Source: Desertivirga xinjiangensis (GTDB lineage: Bacteria > Bacteroidota > Bacteroidia > Sphingobacteriales > Sphingobacteriaceae). Taken from it: a stretch of DNA of 64,000 nucleotides. The DNA lies in assembly GCF_024436435.1 (NCBI RefSeq), contig NZ_JAFMZP010000004.1, positions 1 through 64,000 on the forward strand. The letters run 5' to 3'. The position numbers and the translations under genes were made by a program. Of the stretch, positions 54,670 to 63,740 are shown one piece after another. Each line of letters starts with the position of its first letter. Position 1 is the first letter of the stretch. The notes beneath the pieces are model-generated. The model was not told the origin of the DNA and searched no databases. It saw nothing but the letters and a program-made list of their open reading frames with translations.

Positions 54670-55653
54670 ATGGATCCAAATGCTAGCTTATTAATTACCG
54701 TAGTTGGGGCCGTAATAGCCCTCTTTTTCTTCTTCTATATTTTACCGGTGAATCTCTGGTTTACTGCACAGCTCTCAGGCGTAAAAGTAAGTCTGTTAAA
54801 TCTTTTTCTTATGCGATTGAGGAAAGTGCCACCATCATTGGTTGTTAATGCAATGATTACCTCCACTAAAGCCGGTCTGGATTTAACTTCCAATGATATC
54901 GAAACGCATTATTTAGCCGGTGGACATGTAAATAATGTTATTAAGGCACTCATATCTGCTGATAAGGCAAATATTCCCCTCGACTTCAGGCTGGCAACTG
55001 CCATAGATCTCGCAGGTCGGGACGTATTTGATGCCGTCCAGTTATCGGTAAATCCCCGGGTTATTAATACTCCGCCGGTTGCCGCCGTGGCTAAAGACGG
55101 TATTCAGTTAATTGCTAAAGCACGAGTAACGGTTAGGGCCAACATCAACCAGTTAGTGGGTGGGGCTGGAGAAGAAACCATTCTTGCAAGGGTAGGTGAG
55201 GGGATAGTAACAACTATAGGATCTTCAACCAATCACAAAGAGGTACTTGAGAATCCGGATAAAATATCAAAGGTAGTTCTAAATAAAGGACTGGACAGCG
55301 GCACGGCTTTCGAAATCCTATCTATTGACATTGCAGATATCGATATAGGTGATAATATTGGTGCGAAACTTCAAACCGATCAGGCGGAGGCCGACCTTAA
55401 GGTTGCTAATGCCAGGGCCGAAGAACGACGCGCTATGGCGGTGGCTTCTGAACAGGAGATGCGTTCAAAAGCGCAGGAAGCCCGTGCAAAAGTTATAGAG
55501 GCCGAAGCGCAACTACCATTGGCCATGGCTGAAGCTTTCCGCTCGGGCAATCTTGGTATCATGGATTATTACCGGATGGAAAACCTTAAATCCGATACGG
55601 AGATGAGGGATTCTATTGCCAAACCAGCGCCTGGTAAAGGGAAACAATCTTAA
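54670..55653 (+). CDS. floA: Flotillin-like protein FloA
   Basis: 327 aa. An N-terminal membrane-inserting helix ([20 protein letters not shown], residues 5-25), a PHB/SPFH-like core with [14 protein letters not shown] and a coiled-coil rich in Ala/Glu ([19 protein letters not shown]). This is the UPF0365/FloA family of bacterial lipid-domain scaffold proteins. It ends in [10 protein letters not shown]. Confidence 0.93.
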   Translation: MDPNASLLITVVGAVIALFFFFYILPVNLWFTAQLSGVKVSLLNLFLMRLRKVPPSLVVNAMITSTKAGLDLTSNDIETHYLAGGHVNNVIKALISADKANIPLDFRLATAIDLAGRDVFDAVQLSVNPRVINTPPVAAVAKDGIQLIAKARVTVRANINQLVGGAGEETILARVGEGIVTTIGSSTNHKEVLENPDKISKVVLNKGLDSGTAFEILSIDIADIDIGDNIGAKLQTDQAEADLKVANARAEERRAMAVASEQEMRSKAQEARAKVIEAEAQLPLAMAEAFRSGNLGIMDYYRMENLKSDTEMRDSIAKPAPGKGKQS

Positions 55654-55739
55654 TGTTTGTAAATCAATGGTTTCAAACTTTGGGGTCTGTTGAAATGAAA
55701 AAAACTTAAAAAACTATTTTAATCTTTTAAAAGAAACTC

Positions 55740-55747
55740 TATCTTTG
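55740..55747 (+). promoter_or_regulatory. Putative -7 box (TATCTTTG) of tRNA-Arg
   Basis: TATCTTTG matches TAnnTTTG, 17 bp before the mature tRNA. Confidence 0.5.
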
Positions 55748-55763
55748 CAGTCCATTAACAAAG

Positions 55764-55837
55764 GGACCTGTAGCTTAATTGGATAGAGCACCTGACTACG
55801 GATCAGGAGGTTAGGGGTTCGACTCCCTTCAGGTCCA
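55764..55837 (+). tRNA. tRNA-Arg (anticodon ACG)
   Basis: 74 nt. The acceptor pair is GGACCTG / CAGGTCC with discriminator A; the D arm GCTT-GAGC, the anticodon arm CCTGA-CTACGGA-TCAGG with anticodon ACG, and the T arm with GGTTCGACTCC are intact. No encoded CCA (sequence after is CAA). ACG is normally modified to ICG and decodes CGU, CGC and CGA. Confidence 0.97.
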
Positions 55838-55848
55838 CAAACCAATAA

Positions 55849-55889
55849 ATAAGCCTTTTCGAGCAACACCGGAAAGGCTTTTAATTTTT
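55849..55889 (+). terminator. tRNA-Arg terminator
   Basis: AAGCCTTTTC (55851-55860) pairs with GGAAAGGCTT (55871-55880; one mismatch-like step), followed by TTAATTTTT. Confidence 0.7.
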
Positions 55890-55907
55890 AACAACAATCT
55901 GAATCCG

Positions 55908-56480
55908 ATGCTTAATCTAGTATTATTTGGCCCTCCGGGAGCCGGTAAAGGAACGCAATCCCAAAAGCTTATTGAAAAATACCAGCTTGTTCATCTTTCT
56001 ACAGGAGATATTCTCAGAAATGAAATCGCAAATGGAACGCAATTGGGTATTGAAGCCAAAAAACTAATGGATCAGGGCCTTCTTGTTCCTGATGAAGTGG
56101 TGATTGGCATGATCAGCAATAAGTTGGATGCAAATAGAGATGCCAGGGGATTTATTTTTGACGGTTTCCCGAGAACAGTTGCCCAGGCAGAGGCTTTAGA
56201 TGCATTGCTTTTATCAAAAGATACTTCCATTTCTGTGATGATAGCCCTGAATGTTGACGATCAGGAATTAGAAAAGCGTCTTTTATTGCGGGGTAAAGAT
56301 TCCGGCAGACCAGATGATGCTAATCCTGAAATTATCCGCAAGCGCATCGAGGAATATAATAGTAAAACTGCTCCTGTAGCTAATTTCTATAAATCGCAGG
56401 CGAAGTTTGTAAGTATCAATGGCATTGGCAGTATCGATGAGATATTTACCGAGATCACCAAAGTAGCGGATACGTTTTAA
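55908..56480 (+). CDS. adk: Adenylate kinase
   Basis: 190 aa, the short form without a zinc-LID insertion. P-loop GPPGAGKGTQ (residues 7-16), AMP site STGDILRNEI, DGFPRTVAQAE, LID region RGKDSGRPDDANPEIIRKR. It interconverts ATP, ADP and AMP. Confidence 0.97.
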   Translation: MLNLVLFGPPGAGKGTQSQKLIEKYQLVHLSTGDILRNEIANGTQLGIEAKKLMDQGLLVPDEVVIGMISNKLDANRDARGFIFDGFPRTVAQAEALDALLLSKDTSISVMIALNVDDQELEKRLLLRGKDSGRPDDANPEIIRKRIEEYNSKTAPVANFYKSQAKFVSINGIGSIDEIFTEITKVADTF

Positions 56481-56505
56481 ATCAGCGCGTAAAATATAGA
56501 AACTT

Positions 56506-56541
56506 AGCGGATATGAAGAGCTCCTTCTATCCGCTATTTTT
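56506..56541 (+). terminator. adk terminator overlapping obgE promoter box
   Basis: AGCGGATATGAAG (56506-56518) and CTTCTATCCGCT (56524-56535) form a stem followed by ATTTTTG. The 3' end and T-run coincide with the TATTTTTG box used here for obgE. Confidence 0.65.
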
Positions 56542-56542
56542 G
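56535..56542 (+). promoter_or_regulatory. Putative -7 box (TATTTTTG) of obgE
   Basis: TATTTTTG fits TAnnTTTG and lies 20 bp before the obgE ATG, overlapping the T-run of the adk terminator. Confidence 0.45.
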
Positions 56543-56561
56543 TACAAAAAAACACTCATTC

Positions 56562-57560
56562 ATGTCTCAAGGATCAAACTTCGTCGATTACGTAAAAATT
56601 TGCTGTCGCTCAGGGCACGGTGGAGCCGGCTCGGCGCATTTGCACCGGGACAAACATACAGCTATGGGTGGTCCCGACGGAGGTGATGGCGGCAGGGGTG
56701 GCCATATCATATTAAAAGGCAGCACCCATATCTGGACACTACTTCATTTAAAATATCGTAAGCATGTAATTGCTGAAAATGGGCAGAACGGAGGAAGTGG
56801 ACAGAAAAGCGGTAAATCCGGCACGGACGAAATCCTGGAAGTGCCACTCGGCACAATTGCAAAGGACGCTGAAACCGGAGAAGTTTTGTTCGAAATAACA
56901 AAAGATGGTGAAACAAGAATATTAACTCCTGGAGGCAGAGGAGGTCTGGGTAACTGGCACTTTAAGACGCCAGCCCTGCAAACACCTCGTTTTGCTCAGC
57001 CTGGTGAACCGGGTAAAGAAGAGTGGATGGTGCTTGAGTTGAAAGTATTAGCTGATGTGGGTCTGGTTGGTTTCCCTAATGCAGGGAAGTCTACGCTGCT
57101 TTCTGTAGTCTCAGCCGCGAAGCCCGAGATCGCTGATTATCCTTTCACAACCTTAGTGCCTAATCTTGGCATTGTTTCTTACCGCGATAGCCGCTCATTT
57201 GTAATGGCTGATATTCCGGGTATTATCGAAGGAGCTTCAAAGGGCAAGGGATTGGGATACCGATTTCTTCGTCACATTGAACGAAATTCTGTATTGCTAT
57301 TCCTCATTCCCGCCGATACGAGCAGAACAATTAAGGAAGAATATCAGATCCTTCAAAATGAGCTCGAGCAGTACAATCCTGAATTAATGCATAAACCCAG
57401 GATTTTAGCCATAAGTAAATCGGATATGCTTGATGAAGAATTGCAAAATGAAATGAAGCAGGAGCTGCCCGCTGATGTACCTTCTTTATTTATTTCTTCA
57501 GTGGCGCAAAAGGGTATTGTTGAATTGAAGGATCTGCTTTGGAGAACAATAAATAGCTAG
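56562..57560 (+). CDS. obgE: Obg GTPase
   Basis: 332 aa. The N-terminal Gly-rich Obg fold ([18 protein letters not shown], about residues 35-52) is followed by a GTPase domain: G1 GFPNAGKST (about 171-179), G3 DIPG, and the G4 segment SKSD. There is no extra C-terminal OCT domain. It acts in ribosome assembly and stress/nucleotide control. Confidence 0.96.
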   Translation: MSQGSNFVDYVKICCRSGHGGAGSAHLHRDKHTAMGGPDGGDGGRGGHIILKGSTHIWTLLHLKYRKHVIAENGQNGGSGQKSGKSGTDEILEVPLGTIAKDAETGEVLFEITKDGETRILTPGGRGGLGNWHFKTPALQTPRFAQPGEPGKEEWMVLELKVLADVGLVGFPNAGKSTLLSVVSAAKPEIADYPFTTLVPNLGIVSYRDSRSFVMADIPGIIEGASKGKGLGYRFLRHIERNSVLLFLIPADTSRTIKEEYQILQNELEQYNPELMHKPRILAISKSDMLDEELQNEMKQELPADVPSLFISSVAQKGIVELKDLLWRTINS

Positions 57561-57583
57561 AGGACGATGAAAAGCTCGAGGCT

Positions 57584-57719
57584 GTCATGCCGAATTTATT
57601 TCTGCACCTGCTGAACTATGTATAGCGCGCCCAGCTTAGGCAAGAGTCCTGAAGAAAGCGATGACGCTATTCTTGAGGTCGTCATGCCGAATTTATTTCG
57701 GCACCTCCTGAACTATATT
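57584..57719. repeat. Two tandem partial copies of the palindromic repeat core
   Basis: GTCATGCCGAATTTATTTC starts twice (57584 and 57681), and GCAAGAGTCCTGAAGAAAGC-GATGACG closes the first unit. This is the repeat core found at 136, 8195 and 44265 in opposite orientation. No outer inverted ends are seen. It lies between the convergent obgE and acyltransferase genes. Confidence 0.65.
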
Positions 57720-57726
57720 AGATCAA

Positions 57727-58281
57727 TTAACTCTCTAAAGCTCTGTCCCTGACCTTCACAGCCGGATTCCCCTGGTAGATAGAGTAAGGCTCCAGATCTT
57801 TAGTTGCCACCGACCCCACAGACAAAACGCTGTGTGATTTACAGGTAACTCCGGGGCATACAGTGGCTTTTGCGCCGATCCAAACCCCCTCTTCCAGCGT
57901 AATACCACCCACTATCAGGTCAAACGTCGTCTTCTTGAAATTGTGGTTCCCGGTCAGAAGCATAGCTCCCTGTGAAAGACAAGCGTTATCGCCGATCACT
58001 GTTTCGACAAGGTTGTCAATCCACACATCCTCCCCCAGCCAGGCGTAATTGCCGACGCTAAGCAGCCAGGGATATTTAACACTGATACCCGGCTTAATAT
58101 TCACCCCAACGCCGATCTTTGCGCCGAACAATTTTAAAAGAAAAACCCGTATTCCGCTTGATGGTATGAAGGAAGTCTTTAAAAATGCAGCATTTACCCA
58201 TATCCACAGAAGGCGCTTAAGGGATGATGCTTTGGGGGTATACCAGGAGTTGTTGTATTGAGAAAGGTCTGTTTTGTTCAT
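57727..58281 (-). CDS. WcaF-type hexapeptide acyltransferase
   Basis: 184 aa from ATG 58281 (MNKTDLSQYNNSWY). Left-handed beta-helix with hexapeptide steps such as IGVGVNIKPGISVKY, AWLGEDVWIDNLVETVIGDN, GVWIGAKATVCPGVTCKSHS, VLSVGSVATKDL. The catalytic His lies in LTGNHNFKKTTFDL. It acetylates a sugar in polysaccharide synthesis in relatives such as WcaF; no polysaccharide cluster is adjacent. An ATG 30 bp upstream is possible. Confidence 0.85.
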   Translation of the reverse strand: MNKTDLSQYNNSWYTPKASSLKRLLWIWVNAAFLKTSFIPSSGIRVFLLKLFGAKIGVGVNIKPGISVKYPWLLSVGNYAWLGEDVWIDNLVETVIGDNACLSQGAMLLTGNHNFKKTTFDLIVGGITLEEGVWIGAKATVCPGVTCKSHSVLSVGSVATKDLEPYSIYQGNPAVKVRDRALES

Positions 58282-58417
58282 CATTGCGATCATTGCGGCG
58301 TTCAGTGTCAATCTTGCGATGCAAGATTACGAAATTTTAGGTGCTCAAACACCCGGGACAAATATTTTATAAATTAGCACAATTCTTGTATCCTATTGGG
58401 GATCTTTAGAAACAGTT

Positions 58418-59140
58418 ATGAGCGTAAAGGTAGAACAACTCACAAAAGTATACGGAGAGCAAAAGGCGGTTGACCAGATTTCCTTCACAGCACATGCTGG
58501 AAGAGTATTGGGATTCTTGGGACCGAATGGTGCTGGAAAATCCACAACAATGAAAATTGTGTCTTGCTTTATTCCTCCGACCGCAGGACGCGCGAGCCTG
58601 TGCGGGTTCGATGTAGCTAAAGACCCCATGGAAGTAAGGAGGAACTTGGGCTACCTGCCAGAACATAACCCGCTGTATCTTGATATGTATGTCAAAGAAT
58701 CGCTTAGCTTCATTGCTAACATTCACCAGCTTGCCAATAAGAAACGTAGAATAGATGAAGTGATAGAACTTACAGGGCTGAGGGCAGAACAGCATAAAAA
58801 GATCGGAGCCTTGTCAAAGGGTTACAGGCAGCGTGTCGGTCTGGCACAGGCAATGATTCACGATCCGCAAGTACTAATCCTGGATGAACCTACCTCTGGG
58901 CTCGATCCCAACCAGCTTATTGAAATTCGTAACCTTATAAAAACTCTTGGAGAGACCAAAACAGTGATCTTGTCAACGCATATTATGCAGGAGGTGGAGG
59001 CGATATGCGACGATGTTGTGATAATTAATAAAGGAAAGGTTGTAGCCAACCAGGAACTTGTGGGATTAAAAAATACTCACAAGAACCAATCTCTGGAAAA
59101 CATCTTTCTAACTCTCACTAAATCAAGTAGTTTTCTCTGA
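58418..59140 (+). CDS. gldA: GldA-type ABC transporter ATP-binding protein
   Basis: 240 aa. Walker A FLGPNGAGKSTTMK (about 33-46), signature LSKGYRQRVGLAQAM, Walker B VLILDEPTSGLDP, switch His in ILSTHIMQEVEAI. Matches the GldA ATPase of the gliding-motility ABC complex; GldF and GldG follow after one intervening gene. The ATP-binding partner of GldF/GldG supports gliding or export of cell-surface components. Confidence 0.85.
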   Translation: MSVKVEQLTKVYGEQKAVDQISFTAHAGRVLGFLGPNGAGKSTTMKIVSCFIPPTAGRASLCGFDVAKDPMEVRRNLGYLPEHNPLYLDMYVKESLSFIANIHQLANKKRRIDEVIELTGLRAEQHKKIGALSKGYRQRVGLAQAMIHDPQVLILDEPTSGLDPNQLIEIRNLIKTLGETKTVILSTHIMQEVEAICDDVVIINKGKVVANQELVGLKNTHKNQSLENIFLTLTKSSSFL

Positions 59141-59164
59141 AGTTAAGAGTTTGCTCTTTTCGTG

Positions 59165-59194
59165 TTGACATTTCAAAAAAACAGCTTACTTTTG
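59165..59194 (+). promoter_or_regulatory. Promoter of outer-membrane protein gene
   Basis: TTGACA (59165-59170) and TACTTTTG (59187-59194) have 19 bp between TTG and TA, a good match to the Bacteroidota -33/-7 promoter. The start codon is 28 bp further on. Confidence 0.65.
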
Positions 59195-59221
59195 CGGCAC
59201 ATTAATCCAAAATTAAGTCAC

Positions 59222-59800
59222 ATGAAAAAAGTTTTATTAATTGCTGCTATTGCAGTGTGCTCTTTAAAGGTATCAGCACAAACCGAGCAAGGAAATATCG
59301 TTGTAGGTGGATCCGTTAACTTCTCATCACAAAAGATTGAAGTAGAAGATGATGCAGCCACCTCTTTTTCCATAATCCCTAAAGCAGGTTATTTTATACA
59401 AGAAAACATTGCGTTAGGTACAGGTATTGGATTCCAGTCTGGAAAGTCTTTTGACGGAGATAAAACAAATACATTTATTATAGCCCCTTTCGGAAGATAT
59501 TACAAATCTATTTCTGAGCAATTTAAATTTTTTGGCGAGTTATCCGTGCCGATGGCTTTTGGACGGTCAGAAAATGAAGATGGTGATAAAGGTCCCAAAT
59601 ACAGTGCTATAGGAGTTGGTTTGTCTCCGGGCTTCGCCTTTTTCCCGACAAAAAAGTTCGGAATAGAGCTTAGTTTTAGCGGTATATCATACAGAAGCGA
59701 AACTGTTAAACCAGAAATCGGAGACGATATGACAAGTAACGTGTTCAATATCGGAGCTGATTTCTTCAACCCGAACATCGGTCTTTTGTTCTATTTCTAA
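59222..59800 (+). CDS. Outer-membrane beta-barrel protein
   Basis: 192 aa from ATG 59222. Signal peptide MKKVLLIAAIAVCSLKVSAQ, then eight-strand-like pattern with GNIVVGGSVNFSSQ, AGYFIQENIALGTGIGFQSG and a C-terminal strand ending NIGLLFYF. It resembles small OmpA/OmpX-like or PorT-like barrels. It lies between gldA and gldF and is flanked by its own promoter and terminator, so it is a separate unit. Confidence 0.85.
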   Translation: MKKVLLIAAIAVCSLKVSAQTEQGNIVVGGSVNFSSQKIEVEDDAATSFSIIPKAGYFIQENIALGTGIGFQSGKSFDGDKTNTFIIAPFGRYYKSISEQFKFFGELSVPMAFGRSENEDGDKGPKYSAIGVGLSPGFAFFPTKKFGIELSFSGISYRSETVKPEIGDDMTSNVFNIGADFFNPNIGLLFYF

Positions 59801-59817
59801 AAAATCAAAACATACTA

Positions 59818-59858
59818 TAAAAAATCCCCGTTAGACTTTTCTGACGGGGATTTTTTGT
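59818..59858 (+). terminator. Terminator after outer-membrane protein gene
   Basis: AAAAAATCCCCGT / ACGGGGATTTTTT with a short loop and a T-run, 20 bp after the stop. Confidence 0.85.
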
Positions 59859-59900
59859 TTGGGGCGATATTTGTAAGTAATTTCGACGACAGAAAAAAAT

Positions 59901-60629
59901 ATGCTTTCAATCTTTAATAAAGAAATTAGCGGTTTTTTAAACTCTCTTGTAGCTTATATAACTATTGGAGTGTTTTTATTGGTTATGGGCTTGCTGCTAT
60001 GGGTCTTTCCCGATTCCAGTATTCTGGAATATGGTTATGCTGGCTTAGACAGTCTTTTCAATACAGCTCCATATCTGTTTATGTTCCTCATCCCAGCTAT
60101 AACCATGCGTACGTTTGCTGAAGAAAGCCGGGAGGGGACATTTGAACTGTTGGCTACCCGACCTTTAACTGACTGGCATATCGTACTGGGTAAATATTTA
60201 GCTAGCTTGATGATTGTTTTATTTGCGCTGCTGCCTACGCTTATCTACTATATCACTGTATATCATTTAGGTGCAGTAAAAGGCAATATTGATACAGGAG
60301 CCGTAATCGGCTCGTACATCGGCCTATTTTTACTTGGAGCAGCTTTTGTTTCAATTGGCATATTTGCTTCGGCCATAACAAATAATCAGATCATTGCCTT
60401 TACTATAGCCGTCTTTCTTTGCTTTTTTTGTTTCATAGGCTTTGATTCTATCAGTCAGCTGTTATCATTGCAGACCGTCGATACTTATATAACAGCTTTA
60501 GGTATTAATGAACATTATCAATCTATCAGCCGTGGAGTGCTTGATACACGAGACTTGGTGTATTTTCTAAGTTTTATAGCAGTTTTTCTGGTGATTACTA
60601 AGACAATATTAGGAGGCAGAAAATGGTAG
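59901..60629 (+). CDS. gldF: Gliding-associated ABC permease GldF
   Basis: 242 aa with about six membrane segments; starts MLSIFNKEISGFLNSLVAYI. The cytoplasmic segment RTFAEESREGTFELLATRP is the hallmark of ABC-2-type permeases. It overlaps gldG by 7 bp. GldF with GldG and GldA forms the gliding ABC transporter. Confidence 0.88.
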   Translation: MLSIFNKEISGFLNSLVAYITIGVFLLVMGLLLWVFPDSSILEYGYAGLDSLFNTAPYLFMFLIPAITMRTFAEESREGTFELLATRPLTDWHIVLGKYLASLMIVLFALLPTLIYYITVYHLGAVKGNIDTGAVIGSYIGLFLLGAAFVSIGIFASAITNNQIIAFTIAVFLCFFCFIGFDSISQLLSLQTVDTYITALGINEHYQSISRGVLDTRDLVYFLSFIAVFLVITKTILGGRKW

Positions 60630-62305
60630 ATCGCAAAAAAAGAGATTTACAATACCTCGCATTGTTTATAGTTATTCTTATTGCAATAAATATTGCATCA
60701 TCTTTCGTTTTTACACGCTTTGACTTTACAGCGGAAAAGCGCTATACCTTATCGTCGATCACTAAATCTGAATTATCTGACCTGAGCGAAAATATTCAGG
60801 TGACCGTCTACTTAGAGGGTGAATTCCCATCTGCTTTTAAGCGACTAAGGAACTCAACAAAAGAAATACTTTCAGAATATAAGGCATACGCGAACGGAAG
60901 GCTGCGGTTTGATTTCGTAAATCCACTTACAGGTAGTCAGGAAAATCAGCAAACGGTCTACCAGGAACTGGTAGCAAAAGGGTTGGAACCAACCAATCTT
61001 AGTGTGAAAACAGAAGCCGGACTTACGCAAAAGATCGTTTTCCCCGCTGCTTTGATCACTTATCAGGGAAAACAAATTCCGGTTAACCTCTTTCAAAACC
61101 GCGAGGGGCTGCCGCCCGAAGAAGTTTTGAATAACTCCATTCAAAATCTGGAATATGCTTTTACAAGCTCAATTAAGAAGATTACAAGTGGAGGAAAACC
61201 GCGGATAGGATTTACAGAAGGGCATGGAGAGCTGTCTGATCTTCAACTGTCTGATGCTCTGAATACGCTTCAATCGGGTTACGAAGCAGGCAGAGTGGAT
61301 TTAAAGACCATTCCATTCGAAGGGATTAACCGCTTGAAAGTACTGGTCATACCTAAGCCGGACCGCCCATTTACTGAGGCTGAGAAATATAAAATTGATT
61401 ACTTTTTAATGCGCGGAGGCAGTCTGTTTTTTGCAATAGATAACGTAAATGCAGAATTGGATAGCTTGCGGGGTATGGGCAGCCAATTGGCTTTTGCTAA
61501 GAAACTGAACCTGGATGATATGTTATTTACCTACGGCGTAAGGGTAAATTATGATCTTCTCGCAGATATGAACTGCGCGCAGATCCCTGTGAATGTCGGT
61601 AACATCGCAGGACAACCCCAGATGCAGATGGTGCCATGGTTGTTTTATCCAATATTTGTCCCGGTTTCAAAACACCCTCTGGTGAAGAACCTTGATGGAA
61701 TACGGAGCGAGTTTGCCAATACCGTGGATACGATTGCTGTAGAAGGAATTCGCAAACAGGTTATCCTAAGCTCTTCCCCTTATAGCCGGCTGTTAAAGAT
61801 ACCTAATATGATTTCCCTGGAAATGATCGCACAGGAGCCGGATCCAAGAGAATTTCAAAGCCGGCCAAAAAGTGTTGGAGTACTTCTGGAGGGCGAATTC
61901 ACTTCCAATTTCAGGAACAGGCCTGTGCCGGAAGAGATCACAGACAACGTAACAATTCCCGAAAAGGGAAGGGCTGCCAGGATCATTGTGGTTGGCGATG
62001 GTGATATTTTAAAGAACCAGATCAACACCCAGGATGGTTCTCCCCTGCCTCTAGGATACGACAGGTATACCCAAAAGCAATACGGGAACAAAAATTTCCT
62101 CTTGAATATTGCTGATTATCTCACCGACGACTCAGGGATTATAGAGCTGAGAAACAAAGAAATCAGAATCCGCCTGCTCGACAGAGCAAAGGTACGCGAC
62201 GAAAAACTGAACTGGCAATTGCTTAACATTCTGCTACCTCTTGTATTATTGACAATATTCGCACTGGGTTGGCATTTTTACCGGAAAAGTAGATTTGCAA
62301 AATAG
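60623..62305 (+). CDS. gldG: Gliding-associated protein GldG
   Basis: 560 aa. An N-terminal membrane anchor (YLALFIVILIAINIASSFVF), a large extracytoplasmic domain (from FDFTAEKRYTLSSITKSE) and a C-terminal membrane segment (LLNILLPLVLLTIFALGWHF). This layout matches GldG and its relatives. It overlaps gldF and is presumed to act in the same complex. Confidence 0.88.
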   Translation: MVDRKKRDLQYLALFIVILIAINIASSFVFTRFDFTAEKRYTLSSITKSELSDLSENIQVTVYLEGEFPSAFKRLRNSTKEILSEYKAYANGRLRFDFVNPLTGSQENQQTVYQELVAKGLEPTNLSVKTEAGLTQKIVFPAALITYQGKQIPVNLFQNREGLPPEEVLNNSIQNLEYAFTSSIKKITSGGKPRIGFTEGHGELSDLQLSDALNTLQSGYEAGRVDLKTIPFEGINRLKVLVIPKPDRPFTEAEKYKIDYFLMRGGSLFFAIDNVNAELDSLRGMGSQLAFAKKLNLDDMLFTYGVRVNYDLLADMNCAQIPVNVGNIAGQPQMQMVPWLFYPIFVPVSKHPLVKNLDGIRSEFANTVDTIAVEGIRKQVILSSSPYSRLLKIPNMISLEMIAQEPDPREFQSRPKSVGVLLEGEFTSNFRNRPVPEEITDNVTIPEKGRAARIIVVGDGDILKNQINTQDGSPLPLGYDRYTQKQYGNKNFLLNIADYLTDDSGIIELRNKEIRIRLLDRAKVRDEKLNWQLLNILLPLVLLTIFALGWHFYRKSRFAK

Positions 62306-62405
62306 GCCTCACAGCTATATCTTGTGTTGGAAATCTGAAAAAATCTTTTCCACACTATTGTCATAATGTTAGCATTTTCTTTTTCAGGTTTGATTTTGCT
62401 TTTCC

Positions 62406-62413
62406 TATTTTTG
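62406..62413 (+). promoter_or_regulatory. Putative -7 box (TATTTTTG) of dnaN
   Basis: TATTTTTG fits TAnnTTTG, 68 bp before the dnaN ATG; a TTTG 13 bp upstream is closer than the usual spacing. Confidence 0.4.
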
Positions 62414-62480
62414 AAGGGCGGAGATTTGTTTAGAGAAGCCTCTGTTCATCTATTCACTAGATTTTTAGATATAAAGATAT

Positions 62481-63605
62481 ATGAGATTCATTGTTTCGAC
62501 GTCGACTTTATTAAAACAGTTACAAGCTGTAAACGGAGCATCAAGTAGCAGTACTGTTTTGCCGATACTCGAAAACTTCCTTTTCGAAATCAGAGATAGT
62601 ATTTTAACTATTTCAGCAACTGATTTGCAGACTAGTATGACCACGTCTTTAGCTGTTGAATCTAAAGAAGAAGGTAAAATAGCTATCCCTTCGAAAATAT
62701 TACTTGAAACTCTTAAGACACTTCCAGATCAACCTATTGCGTTTAATATCGATGATAGTACATTTGCGATCGAAATAAATGCAGGTGACGGAAAATATAA
62801 GTTGAGTGGAGAGAATGGTGATGATTTTCCTAAAATTCCTACTGTAGAAGACGCTTCTGCAGTTAATCTACCGGCTTCTGTTTTGGCTGAAGCGATTAAT
62901 AAAACCATTTTTGCTGTAAGTAGTGATGAGTTAAGGCCTGCAATGACCGGTGTCTTTTGTCAACTTACGCCGCAGCACTTTACTTTTGTATCTACTGATG
63001 CGCATAAATTAGTTCGCTATCGTAGGATGGACGCGAAGTCTGAAAGCGCAGCTTCATTTATATTACCGAAAAAGGCATTGACGCTTTTGAAATCTTCCCT
63101 GCCTTCGGATGATGTTAATGTTTCCGTTGAATATAACAGTACCAGTGCGTTCTTCCGCTTTGGAAATATTAACCTTATTTGCCGCCTGATCGACGAAAGA
63201 TACCCTGACTATGAAGCGGTAATTCCACAAAACAATACAAATCAGCTAACCTTAGACCGGGCATTGTTCCTTAATTCATTGCGCCGTGTGGTTATCTTTG
63301 CTAATAAAACAACACATCAGGTTCGTCTGAAGATCACCGGAAGTGAGTTGAACATATCATCCGAAGATATTGATTTCTCCAATGAGGCTCATGAGCGTTT
63401 AAGCTGTCAATATGAAGGCGACGATATGGAGATCGGCTTTAACGCACGCTTTTTGATCGAGATGCTTAATAACTTAAGTGGTGAGGAAGTTACCTTACAG
63501 ATGAGCACACCTAACCGGGCGGGCTTGCTTATTCCACAAACGAATGATGAGCGCGAGGATGTTCTGATGTTGGTTATGCCGGTGATGTTAAATAGCTACG
63601 CCTAG
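62481..63605 (+). CDS. dnaN: DNA polymerase III beta subunit (sliding clamp)
   Basis: 374 aa, the normal size for the three-domain clamp. N-terminal MRFIVSTSTLLKQLQAVNGA, ATDLQTSMTTSL, and the C-terminal VMPVMLN hydrophobic end that lines the protein-binding pocket. It is not beside dnaA, as is common in Bacteroidota. Confidence 0.97.
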   Translation: MRFIVSTSTLLKQLQAVNGASSSSTVLPILENFLFEIRDSILTISATDLQTSMTTSLAVESKEEGKIAIPSKILLETLKTLPDQPIAFNIDDSTFAIEINAGDGKYKLSGENGDDFPKIPTVEDASAVNLPASVLAEAINKTIFAVSSDELRPAMTGVFCQLTPQHFTFVSTDAHKLVRYRRMDAKSESAASFILPKKALTLLKSSLPSDDVNVSVEYNSTSAFFRFGNINLICRLIDERYPDYEAVIPQNNTNQLTLDRALFLNSLRRVVIFANKTTHQVRLKITGSELNISSEDIDFSNEAHERLSCQYEGDDMEIGFNARFLIEMLNNLSGEEVTLQMSTPNRAGLLIPQTNDEREDVLMLVMPVMLNSYA

Positions 63606-63644
63606 TGTAGTAGAATTAATACGATTTTAATATAAGATTGCTGC

Positions 63645-63690
63645 AAAGAGCATCTGGCTGAGTTTTTGAACTTAGCAGATGCTCTTTTTC
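63645..63690 (+). terminator. dnaN terminator
   Basis: AAAGAGCATCTG (63645-63656) / CAGATGCTCTTT (63676-63687) with a 19-nt loop and T-run. Confidence 0.85.
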
Positions 63691-63714
63691 TTTAACACCT
63701 GTAAAGGAATAAAG

Positions 63715-63728
63715 CACACACACACACA
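63715..63728. repeat. (CA)7 dinucleotide tract
   Basis: Seven CA units 12 bp before the start codon of the lipoprotein gene at 63741, in the place of the ribosome-binding or leader region. Confidence 0.8.
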
Positions 63729-63740
63729 TATATTAAAATT

